A stretch of DNA of 64,000 bases, taken from assembly GCA_965242775.1 (NCBI GenBank), contig CBDETI010000005.1, positions 496,001 through 560,000 of the forward strand, in the 5' to 3' direction. Source of the stretch: JAWPMT01 sp965242775 (lineage in GTDB: Bacteria; Bacteroidota; Bacteroidia; Cytophagales; Cyclobacteriaceae). The notes beneath the pieces were generated by a model, which saw only the letters and a list, made by a program, of their open reading frames with translations, was not told the DNA's origin and ran no database searches. Both the position numbers and the translations under genes were made by a program. Within the stretch, counting starts at the first letter, position 1. The number at the start of each line of letters is the position of its first letter. Positions 25,813-34,526 of the stretch are shown here, in pieces.

Positions 25813-26142
25813 TTAATTATCAAATGCGATATCCGGAATGCCTCGCCACAACAATTCTCTGATGCCTCGACTGTTTTCAAGCGCTCTTTGTCCTTCTCGA
25901 TTAACCCGAAAAAGCAACTTTCGCTTACCCCCTCTTTCCTTGGTAGGCTCACTATATCGTGAGTCGAGGAATCCTTTTTCACTCAATCTTTGCAACACGT
26001 TGTGAACTGTGCTAATGGTAATTTTGCGATTGCATTTATCTTCAATCTCAAGTTTGATCGCCACACCGTAGGCATTATCAAACAGATTGGCCACCACCAG
26101 AAGCGTCACCTCCTCCAATTCACCTAAGTGCGTTCCTTTCAT
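25813..26142 (-). CDS. PadR-family transcriptional regulator (cassette 1)
   Basis: A 109-residue PadR regulator. MKGTHLGELEEVTLLVVANL is the first helix, YGVAIKLEIEDKCNRKITIS leads into the recognition helix STVHNVLQRLSEKGFLDSRY, and ERGGKRKLLFRVNREGQRAL is the wing. Short PadR-s2-type length. It represses or activates the following permease gene with which it forms an operon. Its upstream region bears inverted TTCG-N7-CGAA repeats, which are likely its own operator. Confidence 0.92.
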   Translation of the reverse strand: MKGTHLGELEEVTLLVVANLFDNAYGVAIKLEIEDKCNRKITISTVHNVLQRLSEKGFLDSRYSEPTKERGGKRKLLFRVNREGQRALENSRGIRELLWRGIPDIAFDN

Positions 26143-26154
26143 TTCTTATATATT

Positions 26155-26199
26155 TTCGACAAATGCGAATTTATTATATTATTCGTAATTGTCGAATAA
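26155..26199. promoter_or_regulatory. Inverted-repeat operators upstream of PadR 1
   Basis: Two elements of the form TTCG-N7-CGAA are seen: 26155-26169 and 26182-26196, starts 27 bases apart. The second extends to a perfect 7+7 repeat TTATTCG-N7-CGAATAA (26179-26199). Another CGAATAA half-site follows at 26213-26219. The first element begins 13 bases before the PadR start codon, fitting autorepression. The DNA here is strongly AT-rich. Confidence 0.5.
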
Positions 26200-26367
26200 A
26201 TTGTTTCGTTTTCGAATAAGTCTACGATCTTTCCATCGAACCTTCGGCAATCCTGGCAACTATTCCATCTTCTGCAATATAATTTGGCTTATTATTATCA
26301 ACAGAGATACTTGTCCTACCCTTCAAAAATCACTAAATTCTATGCTTTATCCACTTCACGGTCATTT

Positions 26368-26595
26368 ATGGAAGAGTTCTCGCCACCCAGGCACAGGAAG
26401 GAATGGGTTGAAATAATCCAGGGAAAGCGACAGTTCAAGAAGTACTCCCTTCAGTTAATGTCTGATAGAACGAGAAGGGAATTAGATCAGGGCACCAAAT
26501 CTGCTGAGGAAGCCATTGATGAAATGAGGCGCTTCTTTGAGAAATACAAAAATGCCTTCCGAAAAGACCTGGTTGAAATTTTTGGGGAGTGGTAA
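26368..26595 (+). CDS. Small hypothetical protein
   Basis: A 75-residue acidic/basic helical protein of unknown family. The ATG chosen begins MEEFSPPRHRKEW; the frame is open further up but that part is AT-rich and unlike coding sequence. The C-terminal part (RTRRELDQGTKSAEEAIDEM followed by RRFFEKYKNAFRKDLVEIF) is a likely amphipathic helix. It precedes the DUF6976-like gene by 30 bases and may be co-expressed. Confidence 0.45.
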   Translation: MEEFSPPRHRKEWVEIIQGKRQFKKYSLQLMSDRTRRELDQGTKSAEEAIDEMRRFFEKYKNAFRKDLVEIFGEW

Positions 26596-26625
26596 TTAGG
26601 AAAGTACATTGATCATAATCAGCTT

Positions 26626-27603
26626 ATGAGAAAATTACACGACATATCCGAAGTTGTTCAGATGATAAAAGCAGGCAGGTCACTTGCCTTGTCTGGTGAT
26701 GAGCGGGCTCTGTCACAATTACCCCCAGGAAACTGGATTGGGGGCACCATTCCGTATTTTATGAACAGCGAAAGGGGTGAATTCTCTCAATCACAAATTT
26801 TCGTCAACGAAATATCCTCTCTCGCCAAGAGCTGTAAAGTCGTCACCTACACTGCTGAAACCATTGCCGCAGTTGTGGAAGATCGATTTCAAGATGGTTA
26901 CACCTTGCTAATCCTTCCAGCTTTCCAACCCATACATGCTACCTATGCTGTGAACGCCCCTTCCTACCCTAATATCTATGATGCTCCGATTGTTGGATGG
27001 GTAACAGGATTTGACCTGGAGTCCAGCGACTCACCAAAAACCTATGACGGTCGAACAAAGACAGCTTACACGGACCGTGGTGTGGCCTTCCATGTGGAAT
27101 TACCCGAATCAAAGATGGGTCAAATAGAAATTGTGAATATCCACGAAGAGGATAGCGAAACACCGAAACTTGAATTTCCCTCCGAAGGTTTCCGTGCCAC
27201 GGAGGTAATCATTGATGGGCAAAATCAAAACCTGGCGCGGTATCTTCAATCAGAAGGCGTTGATGGTAAGGCGCCTCTAATTACAGACTTTGCAGGAGCC
27301 AAAATAAATGTCTGTATCAAAGAGATCAACACAGATGAGGGTTATGTTGATTTCTACGCTCCCGTTTTCAGCGGTAGACAGTACACTTTAGCAAAACCGA
27401 TACCCGACTACCAGAAAGCTTTTGTGGAAAGTGTGCCTGCTTTGGAGCAGCCCGAAGAATTTTCATGTAACTGTATTCTCAACTACCTGTATGGAGAGCT
27501 AGAATCGAAGAAGATTGGAATGACCGGCCCAGCTACTTTTGGCGAAATCGCCTATATTCTCCTGAACCAGACCTTAGTCTACATGACTATTGAAGACAAG
27601 TAA
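26626..27603 (+). CDS. Conserved protein, probable DUF6976 family
   Basis: A 325-residue soluble protein, which I tentatively place in DUF6976. Distinctive motifs are a near-N-terminal GDERALSQLPPGNWIGGTIP with YFM, and a C-terminal SCNCILNYLYGELESKKIG, then GPATFGEIAYILLNQTLVYM. The C-terminal block recalls the last part of FIST-type sensory domains (Cys-containing helix, Gly-rich strand, GEI, Asn-Gln-Thr), suggesting ligand sensing rather than catalysis (inference). No signal peptide. It stands next to the convergent LytTR response regulator with a 5-base gap. Confidence 0.6.
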   Translation: MRKLHDISEVVQMIKAGRSLALSGDERALSQLPPGNWIGGTIPYFMNSERGEFSQSQIFVNEISSLAKSCKVVTYTAETIAAVVEDRFQDGYTLLILPAFQPIHATYAVNAPSYPNIYDAPIVGWVTGFDLESSDSPKTYDGRTKTAYTDRGVAFHVELPESKMGQIEIVNIHEEDSETPKLEFPSEGFRATEVIIDGQNQNLARYLQSEGVDGKAPLITDFAGAKINVCIKEINTDEGYVDFYAPVFSGRQYTLAKPIPDYQKAFVESVPALEQPEEFSCNCILNYLYGELESKKIGMTGPATFGEIAYILLNQTLVYMTIEDK

Positions 27604-27608
27604 AGTCC

Positions 27609-28388
27609 CTATTGATCCAACCATTGTTTGAACTCCTGCACCCGTTCGCGGGCGACAATGATGTTCTCATCCTGATAGTCTTTGATCTTCAATTTGAGTC
27701 TGGAGTTAGAAAAGGCTAATATGTCGTCAATAGCATCCATGCATACAATGTACTTTCTTGAAATTCGAAAATACTTTTTTGGGTCTACCAACTCTACCAA
27801 TCGATCCAGCGGAAAGTCAATGATGAAGGTTCTTCCCTCTTTCGATAAAATGAAAGTTGTTTTCTCCTGACTGTAGAATAAATGAATATCAGTCACGGGG
27901 ATAGATTTCAGGTGATCTCCAATTTTGATCACAAATCGCTCTTTATAGCCTTCTTTTTGATTGACCGCATCAATCACTTTCTTGATCTCTTGAGATATGT
28001 CCGGTTGACCCTGGTTTTCAGGCGCTTTCCGGGAAATGTATTGACTTTCAAACTTCACGATCGCGGCTTCCAACTCATCTTCGTCAATAGGCTTTAAGAG
28101 ATAGTCAACCCCATTTGTCTTAAATGCCCTGATAGCATACTGATCATAGGCTGTAGTAAAAATGACCGGCTTTTTCATGGATATCTCATCAAAAATCTCA
28201 AATGACAACCCATCTGCCAGCTGAATGTCCATGAATAATAGGTCGAATTTCAAAGCTGCCAGCGAAATGGTCGCAGCTTCTACTGAATCTAATGTGGTGA
28301 CGTATTCATAATTGGGCCGCAATCCCTGCACAAGCTTTTTCAGACGGTTGGCGGCGATCTGTTCGTCTTCAATTAAGATGTATCTCAT
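27609..28388 (-). CDS. LytTR-family response regulator
   Basis: A 259-residue response regulator. The receiver domain (1-120) shows EDE at 7-9, the phospho-accepting D54 in LLFMDIQLADG, the Thr of VIFTTAYDQYA and the Lys of YLLKPIDEDEL. The C-terminal LytTR DNA-binding domain (about 150-255) contains KIGDHLKSIPVTDIHLFYSQ and YFRISRKYIVCMDAIDDI. It overlaps the kinase gene by four bases (ATGA), forming a tight two-component system. Target promoters are not identified. Confidence 0.93.
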   Translation of the reverse strand: MRYILIEDEQIAANRLKKLVQGLRPNYEYVTTLDSVEAATISLAALKFDLLFMDIQLADGLSFEIFDEISMKKPVIFTTAYDQYAIRAFKTNGVDYLLKPIDEDELEAAIVKFESQYISRKAPENQGQPDISQEIKKVIDAVNQKEGYKERFVIKIGDHLKSIPVTDIHLFYSQEKTTFILSKEGRTFIIDFPLDRLVELVDPKKYFRISRKYIVCMDAIDDILAFSNSRLKLKIKDYQDENIIVARERVQEFKQWLDQ

Positions 28389-29419
28389 CGCAGGTCAAGT
28401 ATAGGTAAGATCACCTTAAAAACATCCTTGTCCTTGATAACTTCCATAGGCGCATTAGACAAATACTTATATCTGGCCTGTAAATTGGAAAGTCCGATAC
28501 CTGTGGAATCAGTTTGCTTTTTCAGTTGAATTTTATTTTCAATCACAATATCATATTTCCGGATAGTGATCAGCAGTTTCAAAGGCTTGCTTTCGGAAAT
28601 AACATTATGTTTGACTGCATTTTCTACCAGCAGTTGCAGCGCCAGAGGCGGCACAAATCCTTTAGATTCATCTCCTTCAATCTCCACGTTGAAATTCTCG
28701 CCAAATCGGATTTGTTGAAGAAAGACAAAAGCTTTGGTGAACTGCAATTCATCCCGCAAGGGCACAATCTCTTCGTCCTTCTTATCCAAAACATACCGGT
28801 AGACCTCAGATAATTTGCGAATAAACTGTACTGCCTTTTTCTGATCATCATAAACCAGCGAACTCAACGCATTAAGGCTGTTGAAGAGAAAATGAGGATT
28901 GACTTGATTTTTAAGACTTTGATATTGAGAGGAAACTTGTTCAGTTTTCATCTTTTCCACGTCAATAGCGGCCTGTTTCCAATTCAACAGGAACGCTCTC
29001 CCGTGCATCACCACATTAATGCCAATAGTAATGACCAATACCGCACTTGCTTCGGTGAATGAATACTTTGGAATTATTTGGTCATAATCCGTTTTAAAGA
29101 CCAGCAGGTGATAGGCAAAGTGCAACAAAAAATTGGAGCCATAAACCAAAACCACTACACCCGCCAGGCTCACAATAAGTCTACGGCTAGGGTATTTGAT
29201 CCAGTCTACCCACCTATTGAGTATTTGGACCATATGTACACTACCCTTCCACAAAAACATCCAGGTAAAACCAGACCAGGTGAAGGACACCAGAAACTGG
29301 GAAATGTCCGTCCAACACTCAGTACACCAGATGGCGACGTTAATGAGCCCCCCTATTGTGAAGATCAGGAGTGACTCTATTATTTCTTGTTTTGTATTGA
29401 AAACCGTGGTTGATGCCAT
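28385..29419 (-). CDS. LytS/YehU-type sensor histidine kinase
   Basis: A 344-residue sensor kinase. About four hydrophobic segments occupy the first 140 residues (LLIFTIGGLINVAIW, FLVSFTWSGFTWMFLW, LIVSLAGVVVLVYGSNFLL, ASAVLVITIGINVVM). The His_kinase motif NQVNPHFLFNSLNALSSLV contains phospho-accepting H176, and the ATPase part has LQLLVENAVKHNV (N box) and GIGLSNLQARY. The start MASTTVFN was chosen over an in-frame Met 17 codons upstream as it gives a more regular leader. It phosphorylates the overlapping LytTR regulator; the signal is unknown. Confidence 0.92.
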   Translation of the reverse strand: MASTTVFNTKQEIIESLLIFTIGGLINVAIWCTECWTDISQFLVSFTWSGFTWMFLWKGSVHMVQILNRWVDWIKYPSRRLIVSLAGVVVLVYGSNFLLHFAYHLLVFKTDYDQIIPKYSFTEASAVLVITIGINVVMHGRAFLLNWKQAAIDVEKMKTEQVSSQYQSLKNQVNPHFLFNSLNALSSLVYDDQKKAVQFIRKLSEVYRYVLDKKDEEIVPLRDELQFTKAFVFLQQIRFGENFNVEIEGDESKGFVPPLALQLLVENAVKHNVISESKPLKLLITIRKYDIVIENKIQLKKQTDSTGIGLSNLQARYKYLSNAPMEVIKDKDVFKVILPILDLR

Positions 29420-29542
29420 AGAATGACTGATTTGCTCCAAGCAATTAATTGGTAAGCGCCGAAAAAGCAAAAAATTGCCTTCCCGAATTGTCGAAATTTA
29501 ATGATCAAATGCAAAGGCACATGTTTTTCCCGAATTTTAATT

Positions 29543-29599
29543 TAGTATGCATGCATAATAAATATCATTTTATTACATTTGAAATATAGTATGCATGCA
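29543..29599. promoter_or_regulatory. Paired operator palindromes upstream of acyl-CoA dehydrogenase
   Basis: TAGTATGCATGCA occurs at 29543-29555 and again at 29587-29599, starts 44 bases apart (about four turns). In the first copy the core TATGCATGCATA is a perfect 12-base palindrome; the second has one imperfect arm. The second copy sits inside the promoter spacer described next. This is the look of a TetR- or MarR-type fatty-acid-responsive repressor site; no such regulator is encoded in the window. Confidence 0.6.
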
Positions 29600-29610
29600 G
29601 AGTAGTTTTG
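29578..29610 (+). promoter_or_regulatory. Promoter of the acyl-CoA dehydrogenase gene
   Basis: TTTG at 29578-29581, a 21-base spacer, then TAGTTTTG at 29603-29610 match the Bacteroidota consensus TTTG-N19-21-TAnnTTTG fully. The start codon is 33 bases after the -7 element, leaving a short leader. The second TAGTATGCATGCA operator lies wholly in the spacer, so a bound protein would block RNA polymerase. Confidence 0.65.
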
Positions 29611-29642
29611 CTGTATTTTAGACACTTGAGAATTAAGGATTA

Positions 29643-31454
29643 ATGGAAGCAGTAGCAACAAAAGAAGCCCTCAAAGGAGGTGAGTTTCTGGTCAAAGAAT
29701 CAGAAGCGTCGGATATTTTTATCCCCGAAGAGTTTTCAGAGGAACAAAAGATGATGGCGGCGGCCACCATGGACTTCCTCCAAAAAGAGATTTTTCCAAA
29801 TGTGGAAAAAATGGATGGTGGTGAACATCCTGAATTCATGCCGGCGTTGATGGACAAGGCGGGAGACCTGGGATTATTGGGTGTCAATATTCCGGAGCAA
29901 TACGGTGGTCTGGGCATGAGCTTCAACACCGGTATGCTTATCGCGGACGTGGTAGCATCTTCCGGAAGCTTTTCGACCGCCTACGGTGCCCATACAGGTA
30001 TTGGTACCCTGCCGATCCTTTATTATGGAACAGAAGAACAAAAGACCAAGTATCTGCCAAAGTTGGCTTCAGGTGAGTGGAAGGCCTGCTACTGCCTTAC
30101 CGAACCCGATTCGGGCTCTGATGCCAATAGTGGCAAGACCAAGGCGGAACTCACTTCGGACGGCAAACACTACCTAATAAATGGGCAGAAAATGTGGATC
30201 TCCAATGCCGGATTTGCTGATTTATTTATCGTCTTTGCAAAGATCGAAGATGATAAAAACCTCACTGCTTTTATAGTCGAAAAGGACTTTGGTGGCATTA
30301 CCATGAATGACGAAGAGCGAAAACTTGGGATCAAGGGCTCCTCGACCCGTCAGGTGTTCTTCAATGACTGCAAGGTACCGGTGGAAAACATGCTTTCAGA
30401 AAGGGAGAATGGTTTCAAAATTGCCGTGAACATTCTCAACATCGGTCGTATCAAGTTAGGTTGTGGAGTAATTGGTGGTTGTAAGGATGTCGCCAACCAC
30501 GCGATCAATTACGCCAATGAACGCAAGCAATTTGGTGTATCCATTTCAAGTTTTGGAGCTATTCAGCACAAGTTGGCAGAAATGGCTATCAAGACCTACG
30601 CCATTGAGTCCGCTTCTTACAGAGCTGGTCAAAATATAGAAGACAAGATCGAATCGCTAATCGAAGAGGGTATGGCCCCAGAGCAGGCAAAACTCAAGGG
30701 AGTTGAGCAATTTGCTATCGAATGTGCGATTATCAAGGTGCATGGTTCGGAAGTTCTGGACTGGGTAGTGGACGAAGGCCTTCAAGTCTATGGTGGTATG
30801 GGCTTTTCAGAAGAAGCGCCTATGGCAAGGGCATACCGGGATGCCCGAATTACAAGAATTTATGAGGGAACCAACGAAATAAATCGAATGCTCTTAGTGG
30901 GTATGATCCTCAAAAGGGCAATGAAAGGTGAACTGGACATGTTGGGGCCTGCAATGGCAGTCGGCAAGGAGTTGACTTCAGTTCCATCATTCGCAACACC
31001 CGACTATAGTCAACCCATGGCGGAGGAAAAGGAAGTAGTTAAATCTTTGAAAAAAGCCGTCCTGATGGTGGCTGGTAAAGCTGCTGAGAAGTTCGGACCC
31101 GCGCTAAACAACGAACAGGAAATCCTGATGAATATCGCCGATATGGTTATTGAGACTTACGTGGTAGAATCAACTATTCTACGTACAGAAAAGCTCATTA
31201 GTCAAACCGGTGAAGAAGCCAATACCATGTTCATTGACCTGGCCAGAGGCTATTTGCATCAAGCGATACAAAAGATCAAAAACGCGGGTGACGAGGCGGT
31301 TGCAAGCTTCGTAGCGGGTGACGAATTGAAGGTGATGTTGATGGGAATGAAACGATTCACAAAATCAACTCCGGTCAACACAAGAGACCTGCGCAGGCGG
31401 ATAGCCAGTATTATGGTCGAGAAAAATCAGTTTCCCTACGCTTTATACAACTAA
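29643..31454 (+). CDS. Acyl-CoA dehydrogenase, long/very-long-chain type
   Basis: A 603-residue FAD-dependent acyl-CoA dehydrogenase catalysing the first oxidation of fatty acid beta-oxidation and passing electrons to ETF. Conserved parts: CYCLTEPDSGSDA, QKMWISNAGFAD, the GIKGSSTRQVFFNDCKVP block, GRIKLGCGVIGG and YGGMGFSEEAPMARAYRDAR with RIYEGTNEINR, which includes the catalytic-Glu region. The extra ~190 residues at the C-terminus are like the VLCAD/ACAD9 class and the large bacterial homologues. It is a single-gene unit bounded by an operator-bearing promoter and an intrinsic terminator. Confidence 0.95.
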   Translation: MEAVATKEALKGGEFLVKESEASDIFIPEEFSEEQKMMAAATMDFLQKEIFPNVEKMDGGEHPEFMPALMDKAGDLGLLGVNIPEQYGGLGMSFNTGMLIADVVASSGSFSTAYGAHTGIGTLPILYYGTEEQKTKYLPKLASGEWKACYCLTEPDSGSDANSGKTKAELTSDGKHYLINGQKMWISNAGFADLFIVFAKIEDDKNLTAFIVEKDFGGITMNDEERKLGIKGSSTRQVFFNDCKVPVENMLSERENGFKIAVNILNIGRIKLGCGVIGGCKDVANHAINYANERKQFGVSISSFGAIQHKLAEMAIKTYAIESASYRAGQNIEDKIESLIEEGMAPEQAKLKGVEQFAIECAIIKVHGSEVLDWVVDEGLQVYGGMGFSEEAPMARAYRDARITRIYEGTNEINRMLLVGMILKRAMKGELDMLGPAMAVGKELTSVPSFATPDYSQPMAEEKEVVKSLKKAVLMVAGKAAEKFGPALNNEQEILMNIADMVIETYVVESTILRTEKLISQTGEEANTMFIDLARGYLHQAIQKIKNAGDEAVASFVAGDELKVMLMGMKRFTKSTPVNTRDLRRRIASIMVEKNQFPYALYN

Positions 31455-31480
31455 TTTTAAGATTACCATCTCACTACGGA

Positions 31481-31512
31481 AAAGCCACACCCTGTGGCTT
31501 TTTCTATTTTTT
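31481..31512 (+). terminator. Intrinsic terminator after acyl-CoA dehydrogenase
   Basis: AAAGCCACA and TGTGGCTTT pair over 9 bases with a CCC loop, followed by TTCTATTTTTT. It lies 27 bases after the stop codon. This is the clearest rho-independent terminator in the window. Confidence 0.85.
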
Positions 31513-31694
31513 GTAAAGCGGAAGTAACTCCCTGTTAACCAACGCACAAGCCAGTCAACAAATGCCCGGTCACTACCGAACATTTCGTTCATTCACGGAC
31601 GTTTTGATTCCACTGTAAAAACGCATAACAAGTTGAAATAGAAGCTGTTATTGAAAGTGGCATTTCGTTGGTTCTGATCCCGAAAAACCAGGGC

Positions 31695-34070
31695 ATGTTC
31701 AAAAATCATCTGAGAATAGCATGGAGAAACTTGGCGAAGAATAACCTCTTCCTCTTGGTCAATGTCGCCGGTCTCGCCCTCGCCCTTTCAACCTGCACTA
31801 TCGCCTACTTCAATACCACATTTGCCCTTGGTTTTGATGAATTCCATGAGAATATCGATGAGCTCTACAAAGTTCACATCAGGAAAAATGAAAACGGCAA
31901 TCTCTCGACCCATGGCATCAACCCAATCCCTCTAGGCCCAGCGATAAGTCAAGATTTGGCCCAGGTCGGGGAAGTAGTGAGGGTCATGAGATCGAAAATG
32001 ATGGTTGGACAAGGAAAACAGCGATTTCCTCGTCAAGTCGCATTCGTAGACGAAGCCTTTTTCGATCTGTTCACGTTTCGTCTTCAAGAAGGCAACGCCG
32101 ACCTGTTGCGTGACAAAAGCAGTGTCTTCTTGAGTCAGCAAATGGCGCATACGTACTTCAGGGACAGAAATCCCATCGGCGAATCGATTATTCTCACAGC
32201 ATCGGATAACAGGGAATATACTTTTCAAGTCGCTGGAGTACTACAGAAAATAGCCGCCAATTCTACTATCTCCTTTGACTTAGCAATAAACTATGATAAT
32301 TATCTGAAAATCAATCACATAAAAGGGAAGAGTTGGAGAGAATTTACGGCAGCCACTTTCCTTTCAATAGCCAAACCTGAGGATGTCCGATCGGTAGAAG
32401 AACTCTTGTCGCGTTACATCGAAGCGCCTAATCAAGCCAATCCGGACTGGGAGATCGAAAGCTATGAATTGCAGCCACTAAGGAACTTTGCCCTGGATTC
32501 CCAGCATATTTATTCGAATTGGCTCAATGCGCAATTACATCCAGCTAATGTAATTGCTCCTCCCCTGCTGGCTTTGCTGATCATGTTGGTGGCCTGTTTC
32601 AATTTCACAAATACAACTCTGGCACTGGCTAATCGGCGGATCAAAGAAATTGGTATAAGAAAAGCCGTAGGTGGAACAAAGCCACAACTGGTCGCTCAAT
32701 TTATGGGCGAGAATGTCCTGATTTGTTTCTTAGCCATATTGGTATCCCTCATTCTGTCCAATTACCTGGTCCCAGCTTACGGGGCACTTTGGGAGGGCGT
32801 TGACCTTAAGGTGCATTTTGATGACAGTTATGGTTTTTACCTATTTCTATTTATCATACTCATAGTCACTTCCTTTATCGCCGGCGCCTACCCTAGCCTT
32901 TATGTAAGTTCGTTTAGCCCAACACATATTTTACGTGGAACGATCGACATGGCCGAATCGGGGAAACTTTCCAAGGTACTCCTGGCGGGCCAATACCTAC
33001 TAACTGTAGTAGCTCTATTTACAACCCTGGCATTCATGCAAAACGCACATTACCAAAATGAAGCTGATCTGGGATTCAATCGCGATGATATAATTGGAGT
33101 ACCCATTGGCTCGCGTGAAGAATATCTGGCTATACAGACCTTTCTTAACCAGAGTAAGGAAATAGCTTCGTTTGCCGGAACAAGACACCACCTCGGCAAG
33201 TCGGCCTACTCGGAAACGATAAAAGATTCCTTCAAATCCCTACCGGTCTCTGTGCTTGATTTAGGAACTAACTATTTGGAGGTGATGGATATATCGCTGT
33301 TGAAAGGAAGGGGTTTCAAGGACAATTCCTCAGAGCGAAGTACCTCAATCATCGTGAATGAGCAGACAGTACGTTCATTTGGGTGGGATGAGCCGCTGGG
33401 TCAAAAAGTCTGGCTCAACGATTCAACGCAATTGACAGTGGTCGGCATCGTAAAGGACTTCTATCATCATGGGTTTTGGCGCAAAGCCGAGCCATTCGCT
33501 ATCAGGCCTGCGGTGCAGTCAGCGCACGCTTTTCTTATCGCAAAGGTCGAGGACGGTCAGTTGGAGTCTGCATTTCAGCACCTACACGATCATTGGAACA
33601 GGAGCATTCCGAATAAACCTTTTGAAGGGTTCTACCAAGATCAATTGGATATTATCCGGGAAGCAAAAGCCACCAATACCAACATCGTGATAATTTTCTG
33701 CTTTCTGGCCTTTATAGCCGTGATCTTATCGGGGCTAGGGCTCTTCACGCTGGTGTCATTATCCGTGATGAAACGCCTCAAGGAAATTGGAATTCGACGT
33801 ACATTGGGAGCCCCGGTAAGTCGAATTGTAAGATTGATTAATAGGCCCTACCTGCTGATTGTACTCGGAGGATCTTTGTTGGGTCTCGGCGTGGGGTATT
33901 ACCTGACAAACAAGCTGGTTAGTTCAATATTTGAACTTCATCAGCCAACTACCCTTACAACATATTTGCTCCCGCTGCTCCTCGTGTTAGTCCTTTCAAT
34001 TGCTGTTTCCGCCGCAAGAATATTGGCGGCCGCCCTGTCCAACCCAGTGAAATCATTGCGATATGAGTGA
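31695..34070 (+). CDS. Orphan FtsX/MacB-type ABC permease
   Basis: A 791-residue permease of the MacB/FtsX class without the N-terminal prefix domain: it starts directly with MFKNHLRIAWRNLAKNNLFL. TM1 is near residues 20-40; three TM helices are around 280-420 (ALANRRIKEIGIRKAVGGTK follows the second pass), then a central TM and three terminal helices (MKRLKEIGIRRTLGAPVSRI). Two MacB periplasmic domains lie between. It has no neighbouring PadR gene or ATPase. In-frame codons upstream of the chosen Met give a poorer N-terminus. Confidence 0.88.
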   Translation: MFKNHLRIAWRNLAKNNLFLLVNVAGLALALSTCTIAYFNTTFALGFDEFHENIDELYKVHIRKNENGNLSTHGINPIPLGPAISQDLAQVGEVVRVMRSKMMVGQGKQRFPRQVAFVDEAFFDLFTFRLQEGNADLLRDKSSVFLSQQMAHTYFRDRNPIGESIILTASDNREYTFQVAGVLQKIAANSTISFDLAINYDNYLKINHIKGKSWREFTAATFLSIAKPEDVRSVEELLSRYIEAPNQANPDWEIESYELQPLRNFALDSQHIYSNWLNAQLHPANVIAPPLLALLIMLVACFNFTNTTLALANRRIKEIGIRKAVGGTKPQLVAQFMGENVLICFLAILVSLILSNYLVPAYGALWEGVDLKVHFDDSYGFYLFLFIILIVTSFIAGAYPSLYVSSFSPTHILRGTIDMAESGKLSKVLLAGQYLLTVVALFTTLAFMQNAHYQNEADLGFNRDDIIGVPIGSREEYLAIQTFLNQSKEIASFAGTRHHLGKSAYSETIKDSFKSLPVSVLDLGTNYLEVMDISLLKGRGFKDNSSERSTSIIVNEQTVRSFGWDEPLGQKVWLNDSTQLTVVGIVKDFYHHGFWRKAEPFAIRPAVQSAHAFLIAKVEDGQLESAFQHLHDHWNRSIPNKPFEGFYQDQLDIIREAKATNTNIVIIFCFLAFIAVILSGLGLFTLVSLSVMKRLKEIGIRRTLGAPVSRIVRLINRPYLLIVLGGSLLGLGVGYYLTNKLVSSIFELHQPTTLTTYLLPLLLVLVLSIAVSAARILAAALSNPVKSLRYE

Positions 34071-34126
34071 CCAACCCCTGAATGGAACGGTTCTTGCATC
34101 GTTCAACTGACTGAACCCTTCGTAGT

Positions 34127-34507
34127 ATGTACAATACATCTAAAATTATTTTGTTGTCGCTTTTTATAATGGCATGTGGTGATGAAGACAACATCATGGA
34201 TTTGCATGGTGCATGGAGCATAAAGGAAGTCACTTGCGAATGTCAACCAGACGAGTTTAGGTCGGGGGATAACGTCTGGAATTTTGATTTAACTAAAAGT
34301 CAGGTACTGATCAGCAACCAGGTGCAGCGACCCCTGCAGATATTTGAATCGGGTGTTTACGATTTTATACTTACCGATAGTACCATCCTGATCGGCGATA
34401 TTAGATTTGATTACTTTTTCGAAGGCCGACACCTATTGCTCGCGGATGAGCCGGAGGTTGATGGACCCTTGATCACTTTTGAAAGATCTCTTAGATCACT
34501 TGAGTAG
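34127..34507 (+). CDS. Small lipoprotein, lipocalin-like
   Basis: A 126-residue lipoprotein. MYNTSKIILLSLFIMAC is a standard leader with lipobox IMAC, followed by the acidic GDEDN tail. The mature part has an LHGAWSIKEVTCECQ opening typical of small lipocalin-like proteins (a GxW motif) and five or six short beta strands. Two Cys residues (TCECQ) are close together. Function unknown. It follows the orphan permease by 56 bases on the same strand. Confidence 0.65.
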   Translation: MYNTSKIILLSLFIMACGDEDNIMDLHGAWSIKEVTCECQPDEFRSGDNVWNFDLTKSQVLISNQVQRPLQIFESGVYDFILTDSTILIGDIRFDYFFEGRHLLLADEPEVDGPLITFERSLRSLE

Positions 34508-34526
34508 TGGTCGTTTCGTCTTTAAT

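Noticed and set aside
26609..26622. FNR-like TTGAT-N4-ATCAG before the DUF6976-like gene
   Set aside because: It ends three bases before the start codon, a position with no sensible promoter geometry, and one arm is imperfect.
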